Shown piece by piece: positions 22,363-34,246 of a DNA stretch of 64,000 nucleotides. Made by a program: the position numbers and the translations under genes. The first letter of the stretch is position 1, and every line of letters starts with the position of its first letter. A model generated the notes under the pieces. The model was not told the DNA's origin and made no database searches. It was given only the letters and a program-made list of their open reading frames with translations. Where the stretch lies: contig FJOG01000027.1 of NCBI GenBank assembly GCA_900073065.1, positions 361,148 through 425,147 of the forward strand, in the 5' to 3' direction. This stretch comes from Phialocephala subalpina (Eukaryota; Ascomycota; Leotiomycetes; Helotiales; Mollisiaceae).

Positions 22363-23277
22363 ATGAAATCCATATTTCAAACGCTGATCTTCCTCCCCCT
22401 CATCACCTTCTCTCTCGCCGCCCCTGCAAACCCGGGCAAGGCCGTCCCCAGCGACAGACTGAATTATAAGGAAGTCTGGGGTCATGACTTCGGAAAATCC
22501 AAGGTTGAGAGAACTCCTTCCAATAAAGCTTTCAAGATGATCGCCGCAAAGGATGGCAACACAGAGTTCACGGGGATCAACCCTACCAACCTTCGTCTCG
22601 ACAAGGACCACCGTCTCCATATTATTCCACACGGACCATCCGAGACCTACGAGAACCTCTGGACAAGCGGCAAGATCGAGACCGTGAATGACCAATTCGG
22701 CGCAGAGCCTGGCAAGAAGATGATCTGGGAAACCCGAGTCATGGTTGGTGATGCCTTGAGCAAAAACCAGCAAGGAGTACAACAGGACATCTATCTTCTC
22801 GGCACCGAATACCGATCTCATCAGAATTCCTATCCTCGCATGGGCGAATTAGATATCTTGAAACTCAAGGATGGAGCTGAGTCCTTCATTCCAACTCTTC
22901 ACTGCGGTGAGGAAAGTGAGGGTCCTTGCAATGAGCCTACTGGCTACCAGCAAGGAGAAGCAGAGAAGATTCCCCGAGGAGAGTGGGCAAGACTCGGTCT
23001 GGAGATTGATCGAAGCATGTGCAGCGGTGCAGAGGACGGTTCGTGCTGGGAGCTCGAGTCCGTCAATTGGTTATTGAATGGCAGGGCGTATCGTACTCTT
23101 ACTGGCAGAGAGTTCGGTGACAAGGCGGCATGGGCAAGACTGGCGCATTCGAAGAAGTTTCTGACTATGTCTGTTACTGTTGGCGGTGAGAAGGGTAGCT
23201 CAGTGAACAAGGACACGTTGGATGGTGATAGTTTTGGCATGCAAGTCGACTGGGTTCGAGTCTTTGAGTCGAAGTAA
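22363..23277 (+). CDS. Secreted GH16-fold protein with altered catalytic motif
   Basis: Single exon, 304 aa, with a signal peptide (MKSIFQTLIFLPLITFSLAA). The fold is read from LTSGKIET-like and IWETRVMV strands, the motif strand MGELDILKLKDG, and a C-terminal MQVDWVRVFES, all at the usual positions of concanavalin-like GH16 enzymes. The catalytic signature of the family is E-x-D-x-(x)-E. Here E162 and D164 are present, but the acid/base Glu is absent (L166, K167). So the protein is either an inactive carbohydrate-binding derivative or belongs to a divergent clade. GH16 enzymes act on beta-1,3/1,4-glucans and related wall polymers outside the cell. Four cysteines near residues 181-235 could form disulfides. 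Confidence 0.75.
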   Translation: MKSIFQTLIFLPLITFSLAAPANPGKAVPSDRLNYKEVWGHDFGKSKVERTPSNKAFKMIAAKDGNTEFTGINPTNLRLDKDHRLHIIPHGPSETYENLWTSGKIETVNDQFGAEPGKKMIWETRVMVGDALSKNQQGVQQDIYLLGTEYRSHQNSYPRMGELDILKLKDGAESFIPTLHCGEESEGPCNEPTGYQQGEAEKIPRGEWARLGLEIDRSMCSGAEDGSCWELESVNWLLNGRAYRTLTGREFGDKAAWARLAHSKKFLTMSVTVGGEKGSSVNKDTLDGDSFGMQVDWVRVFESK

Positions 23278-23918
23278 ATCGTTCCTACTTGACACGTGGC
23301 TGATCTTGCGATTAAAACTCATCGATTTCATCCCTGCACTTCTTGTAGATAACTCATCGGATCTGTTTTAGACATTGTCTTGGATTGTCAACTTTGCTTT
23401 GTATTCGCTGTTAGGGGTCCGAAGAAAATAGGGCTTCGACATCAACTTATTGTCTGACTTATGCTCGTTCCGTCATGTATTTGCTTCTTGCTTGTAAATA
23501 GATAAAAAGAAAATCGTCTCTCACCTTCTCTGATCGCATTCCGCTCCTTGCTCTCCACGTATATCTGCACAGTCTTGCCAACCTAAGTCATACTTCCCAT
23601 CGCCTCCAGGTATGAGGATATATATAAATTCATTCGCTCTACCTGTCCACATACTCTTTGACACCTTCTATGGCACACTCAAAGCTGTCGCCATTTCTTG
23701 TAAACCCTTCCTGTTCCAAAAATATGTCACCGCCGCCGAGTCTGTATCAGCGCCAATGCCTCAAACTCCTTCCCTCAAGCTCCAGCTCGTCGTCGTCAGG
23801 TATATAGCACGTGATCGTAAACGACATTGACGACTGCTTTCGTCCACTCAAGTTCGCGAAGAGAGTCTTCTTCGAAAGTGTCGTGTATCCACACTTCTCA
23901 TATAGCCATCTAATCCAC
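23278..23918. other. Convergent intergenic region
   Basis: 640 bases between the GH16-like stop and the end of the next minus-strand gene; 3' UTR material of both is expected. No gene seen. Confidence 0.55.
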
Positions 23919-26067
23919 TCATATATCCTCACTCCTCACCTCCTCCGCCCTCATCTCACCAACACCACCTCCGCCGCCGCCAAGCCATCTCTGAACCCCC
24001 AAAACACTCCCCACAATCCCCCTCAAAACTTCCCATCCATCCCCTCCTCCCTTTCCATCCATACGCGAGGTCCCAATAGTAATTGCAGTAGCAGCCAACA
24101 TGCCCTTCAAAAACCTCCCTTCCACCCTCTCCCTTGCACCCGGATTAACAATCAGTAGAACAAAGAAAAATAGTCCAGGGCTGCGTTTCCAGACTGGCAG
24201 GGGGACGATCCACATGTTCTGCCATATTGTCATCAAGAGCGCTGGAGTTAGGGATTGGGAGAGTGGTTGACGAGATAGTAAGGAGGTGAGGAGGGTGAGG
24301 GTGGTGGTTAGGAGGGTTTGGTGGATAGCTGCTTGAAAGGGATTGGAAGGGGAGGAGGTGAGGGGTGGGGAGGGGGATGAGAGGCGGGAGTAGATCCATT
24401 GTGCTGTTGCGAGGAATTTTTGGTGTTCGGGGGAGGAAGGGTCGGGTCCGTATTGGGTGGTGGAGAGGTGGAGAATGGAGGTTGTGAGCCAGCGGGCGTC
24501 GTCTAATATTTGGGCTGTTTCGGGAGCGATGTTGTGGATGTGGAGATTATCGACGAATCTGTGCGGAGAGAGGAGGAATGGGCAGTCGAGATGGAGAGGA
24601 TAGGTTGTCAGCGGTTGGAGTGGGTGGGAAAATTCGTCGGTATGGAGGAAGAGTGGGCGTTCGAAGGTTAGGGCTACTTGGAAGTCGGTTCTGAGGAGCA
24701 GCTTCCGAAGTAGGGGGAATGTGATGTTGTGGATCCCGCCTCGTGTTCTGACCATTTCTCGGAGGCCGCGCATGTGTGCTAACGTGCTCTTTTCGTCTGA
24801 ATATACCAACTTTGAACTCGTCAGGTTAACCTCTCAATCAAGATAAGATGCGGAGTACCAACCTCGTTATATGCAAGCGACATCACAGCAGCAATAGCCT
24901 CTTCATTCACGCCTTTGCTGGAAGTGACGATGTGGGTATTGATGAGGTTGATGAGTCTTCCCTTCGCTGTCATCGCATCAATGGAGTTCTCGACTTGGAT
25001 TTGTCGAGATGTAGCTTGGAAGTACGATGCCGTGAGAAGGGCGATGTTGATCGCGATTGGGGACTGTGTCATAAACCGCAGCCATTGGTCCAGGAAGGTC
25101 GCAGGGGCATCATTGCCATCAGTTGAGCACATGAAAGGTGCTAATCTCTGTATGACTGCCAAGAGTAAGAACATTGACGATCAAGTTGAGGTCAGGATAC
25201 ATACAGAAGTGAAACAGCTCTGCATTTCTCCTTGAAGGTTCGACTGGCAATGACACCAGAGGCTCGATAGCAACCCCGCCAGAGGGTATATCTGAGTATT
25301 CATATTGTTGACGAACGAGCTCGGGATAGGCAAAGTAACGACCAATGCGAAAGGCAGGAGATATATCCCACACGTGCGCTGCATGGACTAGGATAGGACC
25401 TGAATCGAGTGGCTTCGGGTCTTTGCTCAGTTCTTGGTACCCCTGATGCCAACTGACACTAGATGACGTTCTTGTCGGAAGTGGTAATGACGGATGTCGT
25501 GTCCCATAAAATGGTGCGTTACCACGAGGTTCATTTTCCTCATGTAGTGTTGCAAGAGCAAGGGTCTTCGAACGTCCCGTCTCAATGTCTTCCTTCTTCA
25601 GTTCCGGAACCTCAAGTTCAATCACAGCCTCCTTGAATTTTGTCGCTTTCCTATCCCCTCATCAGTAATCTAATCTCGGATGACCAAGGTAGGAATAGAT
25701 TACTTAAAAATCTCGTAAACACACGGCACGGGCGGATAACGCCTCGAGCAATTCTAGAAGAATCAGTTCATTGCCCTTCAAGGACTATATCATGAGAATA
25801 TCTCAAGAGAAATATCATAAAGACATTCCCAATTAAGTCAAAGGTGTATCCTCGATTTACTCACGTTACACGGTCTTTCCTTAGCTTGGTTACACTTCTC
25901 TCGTCATCAGCCATTTCATTCTCCCAACCAATCAACACGGCATCACCTCATACCTTCTGTTTCCGTTTCCTACACTCCGTACAAGAAGTTGAGGCTCTCT
26001 GTCTCTGCTTCACTTCCTTTTTCGGGGGTTTCTGCGTTTCCGCATGCGAGGCGTCGGGGTTAACCAT
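23919..26067 (-). CDS. Zn2Cys6 transcription factor with C-terminal fungal regulatory domain
   Basis: Six exons (25954-26067, 25865-25894, 25704-25753, 25205-25650, 24863-25155, 23919-24809) give 607 aa. The zinc cluster is spread over three exons: STSCTECRKRKQK, then a 30-base micro-exon CNQAKERPCN, then NCSRRYPPVPCVYE. All six cysteines are recovered. The middle has DIPSGGVAIEPLVSLPVEPS and then ELFHFFIQRLAPFMCSTDGN, formed across intron 4; this is a strong family signature of fungal C6 regulators with a DUF3468-type tail. The C-terminal half carries ADLR-type helices with low-complexity Ser/Pro and Gly runs. It is a nuclear regulator with unknown targets. Every junction keeps frame, which supports the model. 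Confidence 0.88.
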
Positions 26068-27528
26068 CTTTGTGCCTCAGATCTTCGACAAAGAATACTC
26101 AAATAGGTACTCCGTACATTAACCTTAACATCTGATTCCGTGGGTAAGAGAGCGTCATGCACGGCCTGATTTCTGGTCCACCGGTACGTGGTTTGTCTGG
26201 GTTATATGGCTGGAGTGTGACGAGGAGCTGAAATGCTGCGAGGTTTCGGAGTTTGAGCGAATGGGGTTAGTGCGGGGTAGAGGACTTGGCTATTTTGGGG
26301 GCCTGGAGAAGGATTAAAGGGGTCTCAGCTCCTTGTTTCTCCCTGTTCGAATTATTTTGGCTTCTCAAAATTGAGTAGACAGCAGAACTCGGTCAGAATG
26401 TGATCGTCGTCGGAAAAGTCATCGGAATGTTGGAATGCTGGACAGCTTTGTCGAGGAAAGATGCCGTCGCAGCGACAGATTCAGCGACGGCGAGCATTTA
26501 GTTTGAGTGCCTGCCTCGATACTTATCTTGAGTAGCGCCAGTAATTGAAGCCCAGAAGTTTTGGTGAGTCTTGGGATCAATTCCAGCTGAACGTCCGTGG
26601 CGAAGTTCTTTTAAGTTGTCTGCCTGATCTCACATCCATCCAGTCGATGTTCTTTCAAGCTGATGCATAGTTCTCAGCAATGGTGATCGTGATCCATGGA
26701 GAACTCATTCCCTGTTGTCTCGCATTTGTGCACTGAGACCGGTAGCGACGAAGCCGTTGTTTGGTGTCGAGAAAAGACAGATACATGATGAAGCCACCAA
26801 GGTCTCGTCCAGTCTCTAACCGTGGCGCTATTATCTGAGCCAGTAGGACGTTGGTGGCTTTCCGCAGACATCTGATGGAAGAAATCGCGCCTGGTCACAT
26901 GATGGGCGCCACGATCTTCCACTTCACCCAAAATCCGCAGATTCCCGCTGAGGATTTTGGTGCTTGCGGTAGAGAACCAGGCCTTGAACGCTTTGGGAGT
27001 TTCAAAGACTCCCAGGATCAGAATGTTCGAGACGACATGGAACAACTCCAGGCGCGTGGGGCGGAGCGAGAAACGCGGGGTGGAGCTACCCCTCCTTAAC
27101 GCTCCTGCCAACGAAGAATCAGAACATGAAAGCAGGCAGTATTTAATACAGCAAGGCTCCGCAAAGCTCAGATGAAATTCAAGAATGCGACGCGCAACAT
27201 ATCCTCTTTCCACTCAATGTCCGAACTTGACTTGAAAAGTAGATGTGCAACAAAAACTGGATGTCTGATCCAAGTTGGGACATTTGGGTAATACGTATGG
27301 AAGGAGCAATAGAGGGAAGATTATTTCCCACTCTGGCTGGGACCTTTTCGCATTTGTGAGATCCATTCGAAATTCCGTCTTCGAAACCGACATCCTTCGC
27401 AGAGAAATTCACCATCACTCAACACTTCACTTCATCATTCATCGATCCTGCAAAAGGAAATGGGTATATATATTCCTATTTCTCCCTCCTCCCTCCTCCC
27501 ACTCTCATCATCCACCCTCACACCTTCC
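26068..27528. other. Intergenic, no gene seen
   Basis: 1.46 kb upstream of the 607-aa regulator gene. Overlapping open frames on both strands at 26674-27213 and 26851-27175 have no recognisable domain. The last 100 bases are C/T-rich (TCCTCCC repeats) and lie just past the stop of the next gene. Confidence 0.55.
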
Positions 27529-30249
27529 TCACCTCATCTCATCCCCCTCCCACCCCGCATCCAAGTAAGGAAAATACTCATTATCCGTCGGACTCACAAA
27601 CCCCAACCCAAAATTCGGACTTGGTAGTGGGGGCTGCTGCGGGTGAGCATGGAATCCATCTAGCGGTGGATACATCATCGCCAATAAGCCTCCTTGTTGC
27701 ATCATTTGTGGTGCGTGTTCGAGATACACATGAGGAGAATTATACTGTTCTGGTTCGGTGAATGTAAATGTTGGGTGCGGAGCGAGATCGATGCCTGAGT
27801 CGTTGTTAGGGAGGTTTATACCTCGAGGTGGAGGTGCGGGTTGAGGGATAGGAGGCGGTTGTTGGAGATTAAAGGTTGGGAGTTGGAGGGTGAAGGGAGG
27901 GGGTTGGGTCATTGGTTGTGTGGGGCTAGTGACTGATTCTCGGGATTGGCGGTGCTCGAGGCAGAGGAGGGATATTTTGTCGAAGAGTGTCTGTTCCGGT
28001 GTCAGTCTAAACCGTAATCGAAAAGGAAAAGGAGCAGTAAGGGAGGGGAATGTAAACTCACCCCGAGAGAAGCAACACACTTCTCAGCCGGCACGCTCTC
28101 CCCCGCCAACCTCATCAAAATTCTCCTCCCCTTTTCCGCGGCCCTCAACGCATCATCCACAGTCGGATCATCAGGATTACTGATAATAAACATACAAAGA
28201 GCCATGACTGCAAAGAAAGTGATGTAGACTGTGAACCAGTACGCACTGATCAACAATCCACGAGCTTCGAGTTCTTCAACAAGCCAAACGATTTGCATGG
28301 CTGCTTTGATGCATGCGGATGCGCAGGCGAAGGAGCGCATTTCTGGGGGGTCGGAGGGTGTGGTACGGATTACGTGCAGGATGAAGGGCCGATAGAGAAC
28401 CATTTGGACGTGTGCGTAGGCGAGGCGGAGGAGGAGTTGTGTTCTTTGAGAGGTCAGCATGCACGTAGGGGGGAAGAAATGGATGGATTTACCTTGTTGT
28501 CTCGGGTTGGAGACTTTCTTCCTGTGCTGGAACAGGTATGTTTTCAAACCATTCTCCAAGCTCGGCCTCAAACTTAATTATCCTCCCATAGTTCACTCGA
28601 TATGCACGTCCAGCTCCTCGCCTCAACGTTCTCGGGTAGATTTGCTTCACCACTCTCCTCATGATCTTCAAAAGCTTGATATGGGCGACAACTGCTGCCA
28701 TCGGGCACCCAGGATCAGGACCGGGACTGGGATTAGGATTAGCTGGGTCAGGAATGAGTCCATTTTCGTGGACTGAAGCATTTTCAATGTATGATGGAAG
28801 TTCCTGGTCGATATCATCATCGTCGAGGACTGTCGGAAGACCGAGCAGGGTGGTGACATAGGTTTCCATTGTTTGGAGAACCCAGAAGACTCTCCGCCGC
28901 GTCTCTTGTTCGATGGGGTCGAGTCGCGTTGATGCTTCGGCACGGTGAAGTCCCATTTGGAGAGAAACGGAGATTGCGGTCGAGATGTAGGAGTAGCAGG
29001 AGTGCATGAGTGCTGAAGACTGGAGGTAGATGATGATGCAGACTAGTGCTTGGAGGGAGTACATGTTTCTGCAGTTCGCGGTGTCGATCAGAGCTTGCCC
29101 CGCTCGGAACCATTTCACACTGTGGAAGGTCAGCGATTGATGGGTGGGTCATGGGATAGAACTCACCCTCTCATCTGGTTGAGACTACCTGTTGAAGTTG
29201 CCTCGCCATGTGAACCAGAAAATAGCTCCCCAATAGCTAGAGTGACATATAGCAGAGGCAAGAAAGCCAGCTCTTCTGTTGAATAATTCTCTGGTTTGGT
29301 GGCGTAGACTCGAGCGAGTAGATTGTTGAAAGATGGCACATGGATGAAGTTCATGAGAGTTGAGGCATTTCCAAGAGCGATACCAGTAAGATGCTGAGCA
29401 GCAGGCTTAGGTGGAAGATTGAACATGATCATGGGATCTGCTTGAGGTCTATATGACGGTATCGCCGATCCAAAGGCCTGCTGCAGCGGCGTCTTGGAGA
29501 ACGGTTCCCGCTTCGGACGCTTCACTCCAAGCAATTGACTACACCTCTCATCGATCTGGTGAAGGAATGCAAGACCTGCAAAATCGCCATGATACTGATA
29601 GTGACCTTCCTCGTCGATGCTCAATCTGCCAGCAGCTTCGATCATCGTTTCGAGAGTCTCTCCAGGACTATGTGTCGCATCCGAGTATCTTTCAGGTGTC
29701 CTCAAGCCTTGATGTATTTCGGCCGACGACTTGTAGCGGTGTTGCTCTTGCTTTCTCGTGTTCCCGATATGTCCCCGAATTGTTTCCGCGAGGTTGGGTG
29801 ATTGAAGGTCGATGTTTGGAAACACAGCCTGCAAAGCAGTCCCTAGGTTCTGATTGTCCGACTCGAGACTCCTCACTCTCTCCTCTAATTCCTGCACGTA
29901 TAAAGGTCCTGAGTATTTCGACTTTCTTTGGAAAGTGTAGGTGCATTCTGTGAGAGGTCAGAACGTGATCCAGGAAACTTCAGAGAGAAAAGTGGGGGTA
30001 GCAATCGAATTGACCTTGATGTGCCAAACGACAGGGCTGGCATGGCATTTTCCCATCGCATTTTATCTTCCTTCCTCTGCAATCATCGCATGCCCAGCGA
30101 CTTCGTTTGTGAATCTTGTCTCGCCTTCTTTTCCCATCTCCAATGTTCCCCTTCTCGTGCCCCTTCTCGTGCCCCTTCTCTCCCTTCGACTCGCTCAATT
30201 GCGGTGAGGTCACCATATCTTCCGACATCTCGCCCTCCATTGAAGTCAT
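27529..30249 (-). CDS. Zn2Cys6 transcription factor with Fungal_trans (PF04082-type) domain
   Basis: Five exons (30015-30249, 29167-29947, 28493-29119, 28062-28443, 27529-27990) give 828 aa. The cluster ACDDCRGRKIKCDGKMPCQP reads on as C-RLAHQ, then the intron, then ECTYT, completing six cysteines. A coiled coil follows (VQELEERVRSLESDNQNL). The central regulatory domain shows GVKWFRAGQALIDTANCRNM, YISTAISVSLQMGLHRAEAS and ETRRRVFWVLQTMETYV, hallmarks of PF04082. The C-terminus is proline- and glutamine-rich, a likely activation region. Upstream of the cluster is a charged GEKGHEKGHEKG repeat. The ATG at 30249 is the first in frame. It is a nuclear regulator; the fifth-exon tail suggests an activator. 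The target pathway is not evident from its neighbours. Confidence 0.9.
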
Positions 30250-32634
30250 CTCGAAGCACAAACGGGATTCCGGGGCACAGCATCAACTTATAAATGACGA
30301 TGAAAGATTGCGTCTTGGCACCCAAGATCGGAGGAGATCAATGCATAAAATTTTGATAAGCCTTGCTCTTGTGGGGGTAGACACTATCTATGTTTGTTCC
30401 ACTGGCATTTAGGATCGTGCAACCAACGGGACCCGACGCTCGACGATAGGTTCAGGTACGGGGGTGCAGTGCCCCAAGAAACTTCTTCCAAGCCTCTTCT
30501 AGAAGAACAGTAGGTAGCGGAGCCACAACCGGGGTGCACAAATTTATGAACACTAGAACAGAACAAGGAATCCGCGATGTCGAACCTCGAAACGCTGTGA
30601 TAAAACTGTGGGTTGGTAGTCAAAATTAGTGGCTGTGGCTTTCAAAGCCTTGGGTACACGAGCCTCATGACTGGAGACCAAGACTTTGGGCCTGTCGCTT
30701 CAGGGTCCGCCAAGTCGAGCTACGTCAGACACATGTGTTAAAGTGATCGCGATAGGAAGGATCTACCGATTCTCTCGGCACGATTACCTCATTTTTTAGT
30801 GCTATTGCTCCTTCTGCTCCAATGACGATGTCCTCTTCTCCGCAAGGCTGAGCCCACTTCAGCCCACGAGAAAGGGCTGGTGGGCCAAGAGTCGGACAAG
30901 ATACGGAGCGAGCCTACCGTTTGGCCCCGAAGACTCTTGGGCTATTGCAGTTGACAAATTGTTCTTCAGGAACAAGGTTCTCTCGGCCACTATTGATAAA
31001 AGTAGGCTTGGGGGAATGTGCCTGCCGACCTCGCCGAATTTAGGGCAGCCTTTGCCAAGGTGCCCAAGGTGCTGTAACTCCGACTCCGCGATACCCAGAC
31101 ATTTGGAAGCGGAAAATAGTGTTGCCAAGAGTCTTGCCTTGCGGTCCGCTTTAAGTGAGGTCTTGGATAATTGGATTTTGAGACCTTTCTCCTCGGAGCT
31201 GCCGAGGCGATCACTTTGTAGACAGTACGAGGCACGGAAGGATACGAGAGGATTGAAGAAGCTGGTATAATTGATGTTGATATTGATATCAAACTCGACG
31301 GAAACGATGCAGAACGTTACGAGGGTGAAATTTCCATTGGATCTTTTGAATCTTCTTTTCCAGAAGTAGAAAATGCAGTCTCGACAGTAGAGAGTCTAGG
31401 ACAACAGTGTCTTGGTGGTTGCGGGGGTGAGAAGACGGAGGCCTCGCTTCCAGAACACCAAAAGTGGTAGTGATCAACATGGGCATTTGAAATGGGATTC
31501 GAAAAAAAGATAGAGCATTTTATCTGGGCTTGAACAGCGTATGGGATTTTATGACTCGCATCTCCAAAATTGGAGGCGAAGGTTTGAAAAAAGATGGGAG
31601 AAAAGAGGGGAGACGACTTGGCTTTTCACAGGCGGTGAGATAGGAGAAGTGCACGCTTACGAGCCTGGGATCAAAAGTCTGTGTTTTACAGGCATTTTTC
31701 AGGGCATTTTTAAGCGATAAAAACCAAAGTTAACGACTTTACTTAAACACTATAGAATACGCACAAATCGGAATCATTTGAGCTTATAATGCGATACTTA
31801 TAAGAGGCTACAGTGAGTTTATCAAGCAAATCGGAGCCATTTTAATTTTGTGGTTAAAAATCGAAATTTGGCTTCAGCGTTTATTTGTTAGCGAGAAGGC
31901 CTATAAAACACAGACTTTCGATCCCAGGCTCGTTAGCGAAAGGCCCCTCCAGGCGCTTCAAGCCGCTGAATTCTACCGACCCCCACTAGACTTCAGGGCA
32001 CGCCTCACTAATTCTACAGGATCCCAATCACTAAACGTCCAGCGCATAAGCCTATGCATGGACGCCACAAACGATGAGATACCGAAACACTTCATTATTC
32101 ATGCCAAGCATCGTGAAGCTTACAAACTTGTGACATTGACTTGCTGCCAAAAACATTGGGACCAAACGTTTCGAATTCCTTCTTTCTCTTAACTCTTTAC
32201 CCCGCCACCGATGGCCACTCTTTCATGCCAAGACGGTCTCGCTACTGTAGCTTATTCACGCCGCAACCCAAACTACTAGTGTGGATATTAATAAGATCGT
32301 ATATCACGAAAGATTCATATACGCCGCATGCTTACAGATTTTCGAACTTTATGTCAACGTTTTATTGAAATTACACGTTCATGTGAGAACTCCTCGGCAG
32401 TGCAAAGCTCATGTCATGTTGTCGAGACAGAATCTCAGACCAAGACACATGGAACGGAATGCCATTTTGAGAGTAACGTATTTGATGAGAACCTATGTAC
32501 TATCAACAACAATAGAACCTCCTCCAATCCAAAGAGACAGCAACCTCAAACTCCCAATGACCCCGCTAATCCGCTCAATAAAGTTCATCAGTCATGAAAT
32601 CATCCTCCATATTTCCGCATCTGCTCCAATCCTG
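30250..32634. other. Gene-free region containing a MITE
   Basis: 2.4 kb between two minus-strand regulator genes. No open frame has a recognisable domain. The only clear structure is an AT-rich inverted-repeat element at 31657-31935 (separate entry). Confidence 0.6.
31657..31935. mobile_element. MITE with 35-bp terminal inverted repeats (PIF/Tourist- or Tc1-like)
   Basis: The left end at 31659-31693 and the right end at 31899-31933 are inverted copies: 33 of 35 bases match, and both mismatches are transitions. The terminal sequence begins CGAGCCTGGGATC. The element is flanked by TTA on both sides (31657-31659 and 31933-31935), a plausible 3-bp target duplication as for PIF/Harbinger-derived Tourist MITEs; a TA duplication of Tc1/mariner type cannot be excluded. 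The interior (about 205 bases) is AT-rich, has no coding capacity, and contains two related stretches around CAAATCGGA at about 31764 and 31828. Confidence 0.75.
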
Positions 32635-34246
32635 TCAAGAAGAAACATAAGCATCCTCCACAGCCTGCAACGGCCAAATCATCAACTCCCTCCACTCCTC
32701 ACTCAACACCCTCTCAATCGCCATCACCTCCCTCCTCCCACAATCCCCAATCCACCAAAACTCCCTAAAGTCCGCCAGGAACGCAAAGAAATGCGCTAGG
32801 ACCACCAAAGCTCTCGGTCTCTGCTCTTTGACGAGCTCTATGAAGCTTGTTTGCACCACTGTTGGGAAGATAATCAATCTCCTGAAGATGATTCCTGGTT
32901 GTTCGCGGGCTTTGATCGACATTTGGATGCTGCCGATGTAGGAAGTTGTGGTTTCGTACGCTTCTTGAATCTCGGGGTTCCATGGCTCTGTTTCGAGATC
33001 TGATTCCGTTCTCCGCAGCAGATGAAGGAGATCTTGACGATTCGATTCTCGAAAAAGCACCGAATCGTCGCGTAGCCAGCCTCCAGGTTTAATCCCCGGA
33101 GCATCCCTTATCATCCCCCTCATAATACTCCCCGTATCATCAGCAATAAACTTCCAAGCCTCAACATTCAGTCCCCTCCCCGTCGAACTAGACATCTGCA
33201 ACCACTCACACGGCGGAGTATACGGCTCCATTCCCCTATCCTGCAGCAACGCAAAATTTATAACTCTCAAAAAACTCGAGGTAAGACAAGCAGCGTCTGC
33301 ATTCGCGCGACTCAAAACCCCTACCTCGTCTCGATGTTCCCGTAAAGTCAATCCGAGGTACCGTTGATAGGCTGCTATGTTTTCAGTGTTTGTGGGGTCG
33401 AGTTTGGCGATGTGCATAGAGGTGAATGTGTAGATGGCGTAGAGGAGTGAGTTGTGCTTGAATGCTAGTTTGGGGATGGAGATGGACCATTCGGGGATTT
33501 TTCGATCCCCAGGCACGTTCATTGTCAAAGAGGTGATGGCCATGTAGTGGTGCAGGAGATGGAGTTCTGTGAGGCGGCGGTCACGACTTTCTGGTGGTTC
33601 ATCCCAATCCGAAGGTGTCGAGGTGAGGTGTGGTGAGAGTTTGGGGCGGATGGTGTAGGGTTTTGGTTTCGTGGTGGAATTGGGTGAGTTGGAGCGTCCT
33701 GGGGATTGGCCTGGACGGCCCCAGACGCAGGTTGTTTGGTGGCGGGAGCAGGAACCGCATACTGGGTGGACTTCGTTACACTGCGTTTGTGTCAGATATC
33801 TGGATCTGATGTGTTTCCTATCCTTTTTCCTGATGGTGTTGAGGAGCGGGAGCGGCGGCGGAGGGAAACACACTCGTGGAAATCGACGGAACTTTATACA
33901 GTCCTCATGCACTGACGGGAGACTCGCTGTTCTAAAACTTGAAACAAGAAAAAGGAAATAAACAAGCAGAAGCTCAGGCGCGGAGAATTCTCAAGAACGA
34001 AAGCGAGACCGAATGAGCGAACGAACGTACCTTTACGCGACGAGCCCGACACTGTTGGCAACCAGTCCTGCTCTTCTTGTGATGCAATCGCGGGGCAGTC
34101 TTGCGGGGTTCATTCTGGCTACCCGGTACCCAACCAACAAACATAGTATCCATTACTTCAGGTTGTTTTCCTTTCTCTTCGATGATCTTGCCACTGCTAC
34201 TGCTAGCTGCCGCCTCACGATTCTCTAGCTCTGGAACGTCAGACAT
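32635..34246 (-). CDS. Zn2Cys6 transcription factor, UPC2-like group
   Basis: Exons 34031-34246 and 32635-33780 give 453 aa. Splicing joins HHKKSRTGCQQCRARRVK to CNEVHPVCGSCSRHQTTC, a full Zn2Cys6 cluster of the sterol-uptake-control (UPC2)-like type. The following domain fits: RRLTELHLLHHYMAITSLTM, LLYAIYTFTSMHIAKLDP and YLGLTLREHRDEV. The C-terminus ends WRELMIWPLQAVEDAYVSS. UPC2-like proteins can sense lipids, but most filamentous-fungus members have unknown ligands. The single intron is long (250 nt) and lies exactly between the second and third zinc cysteines, as in the transcription factor at 10848-12082. Confidence 0.9.
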
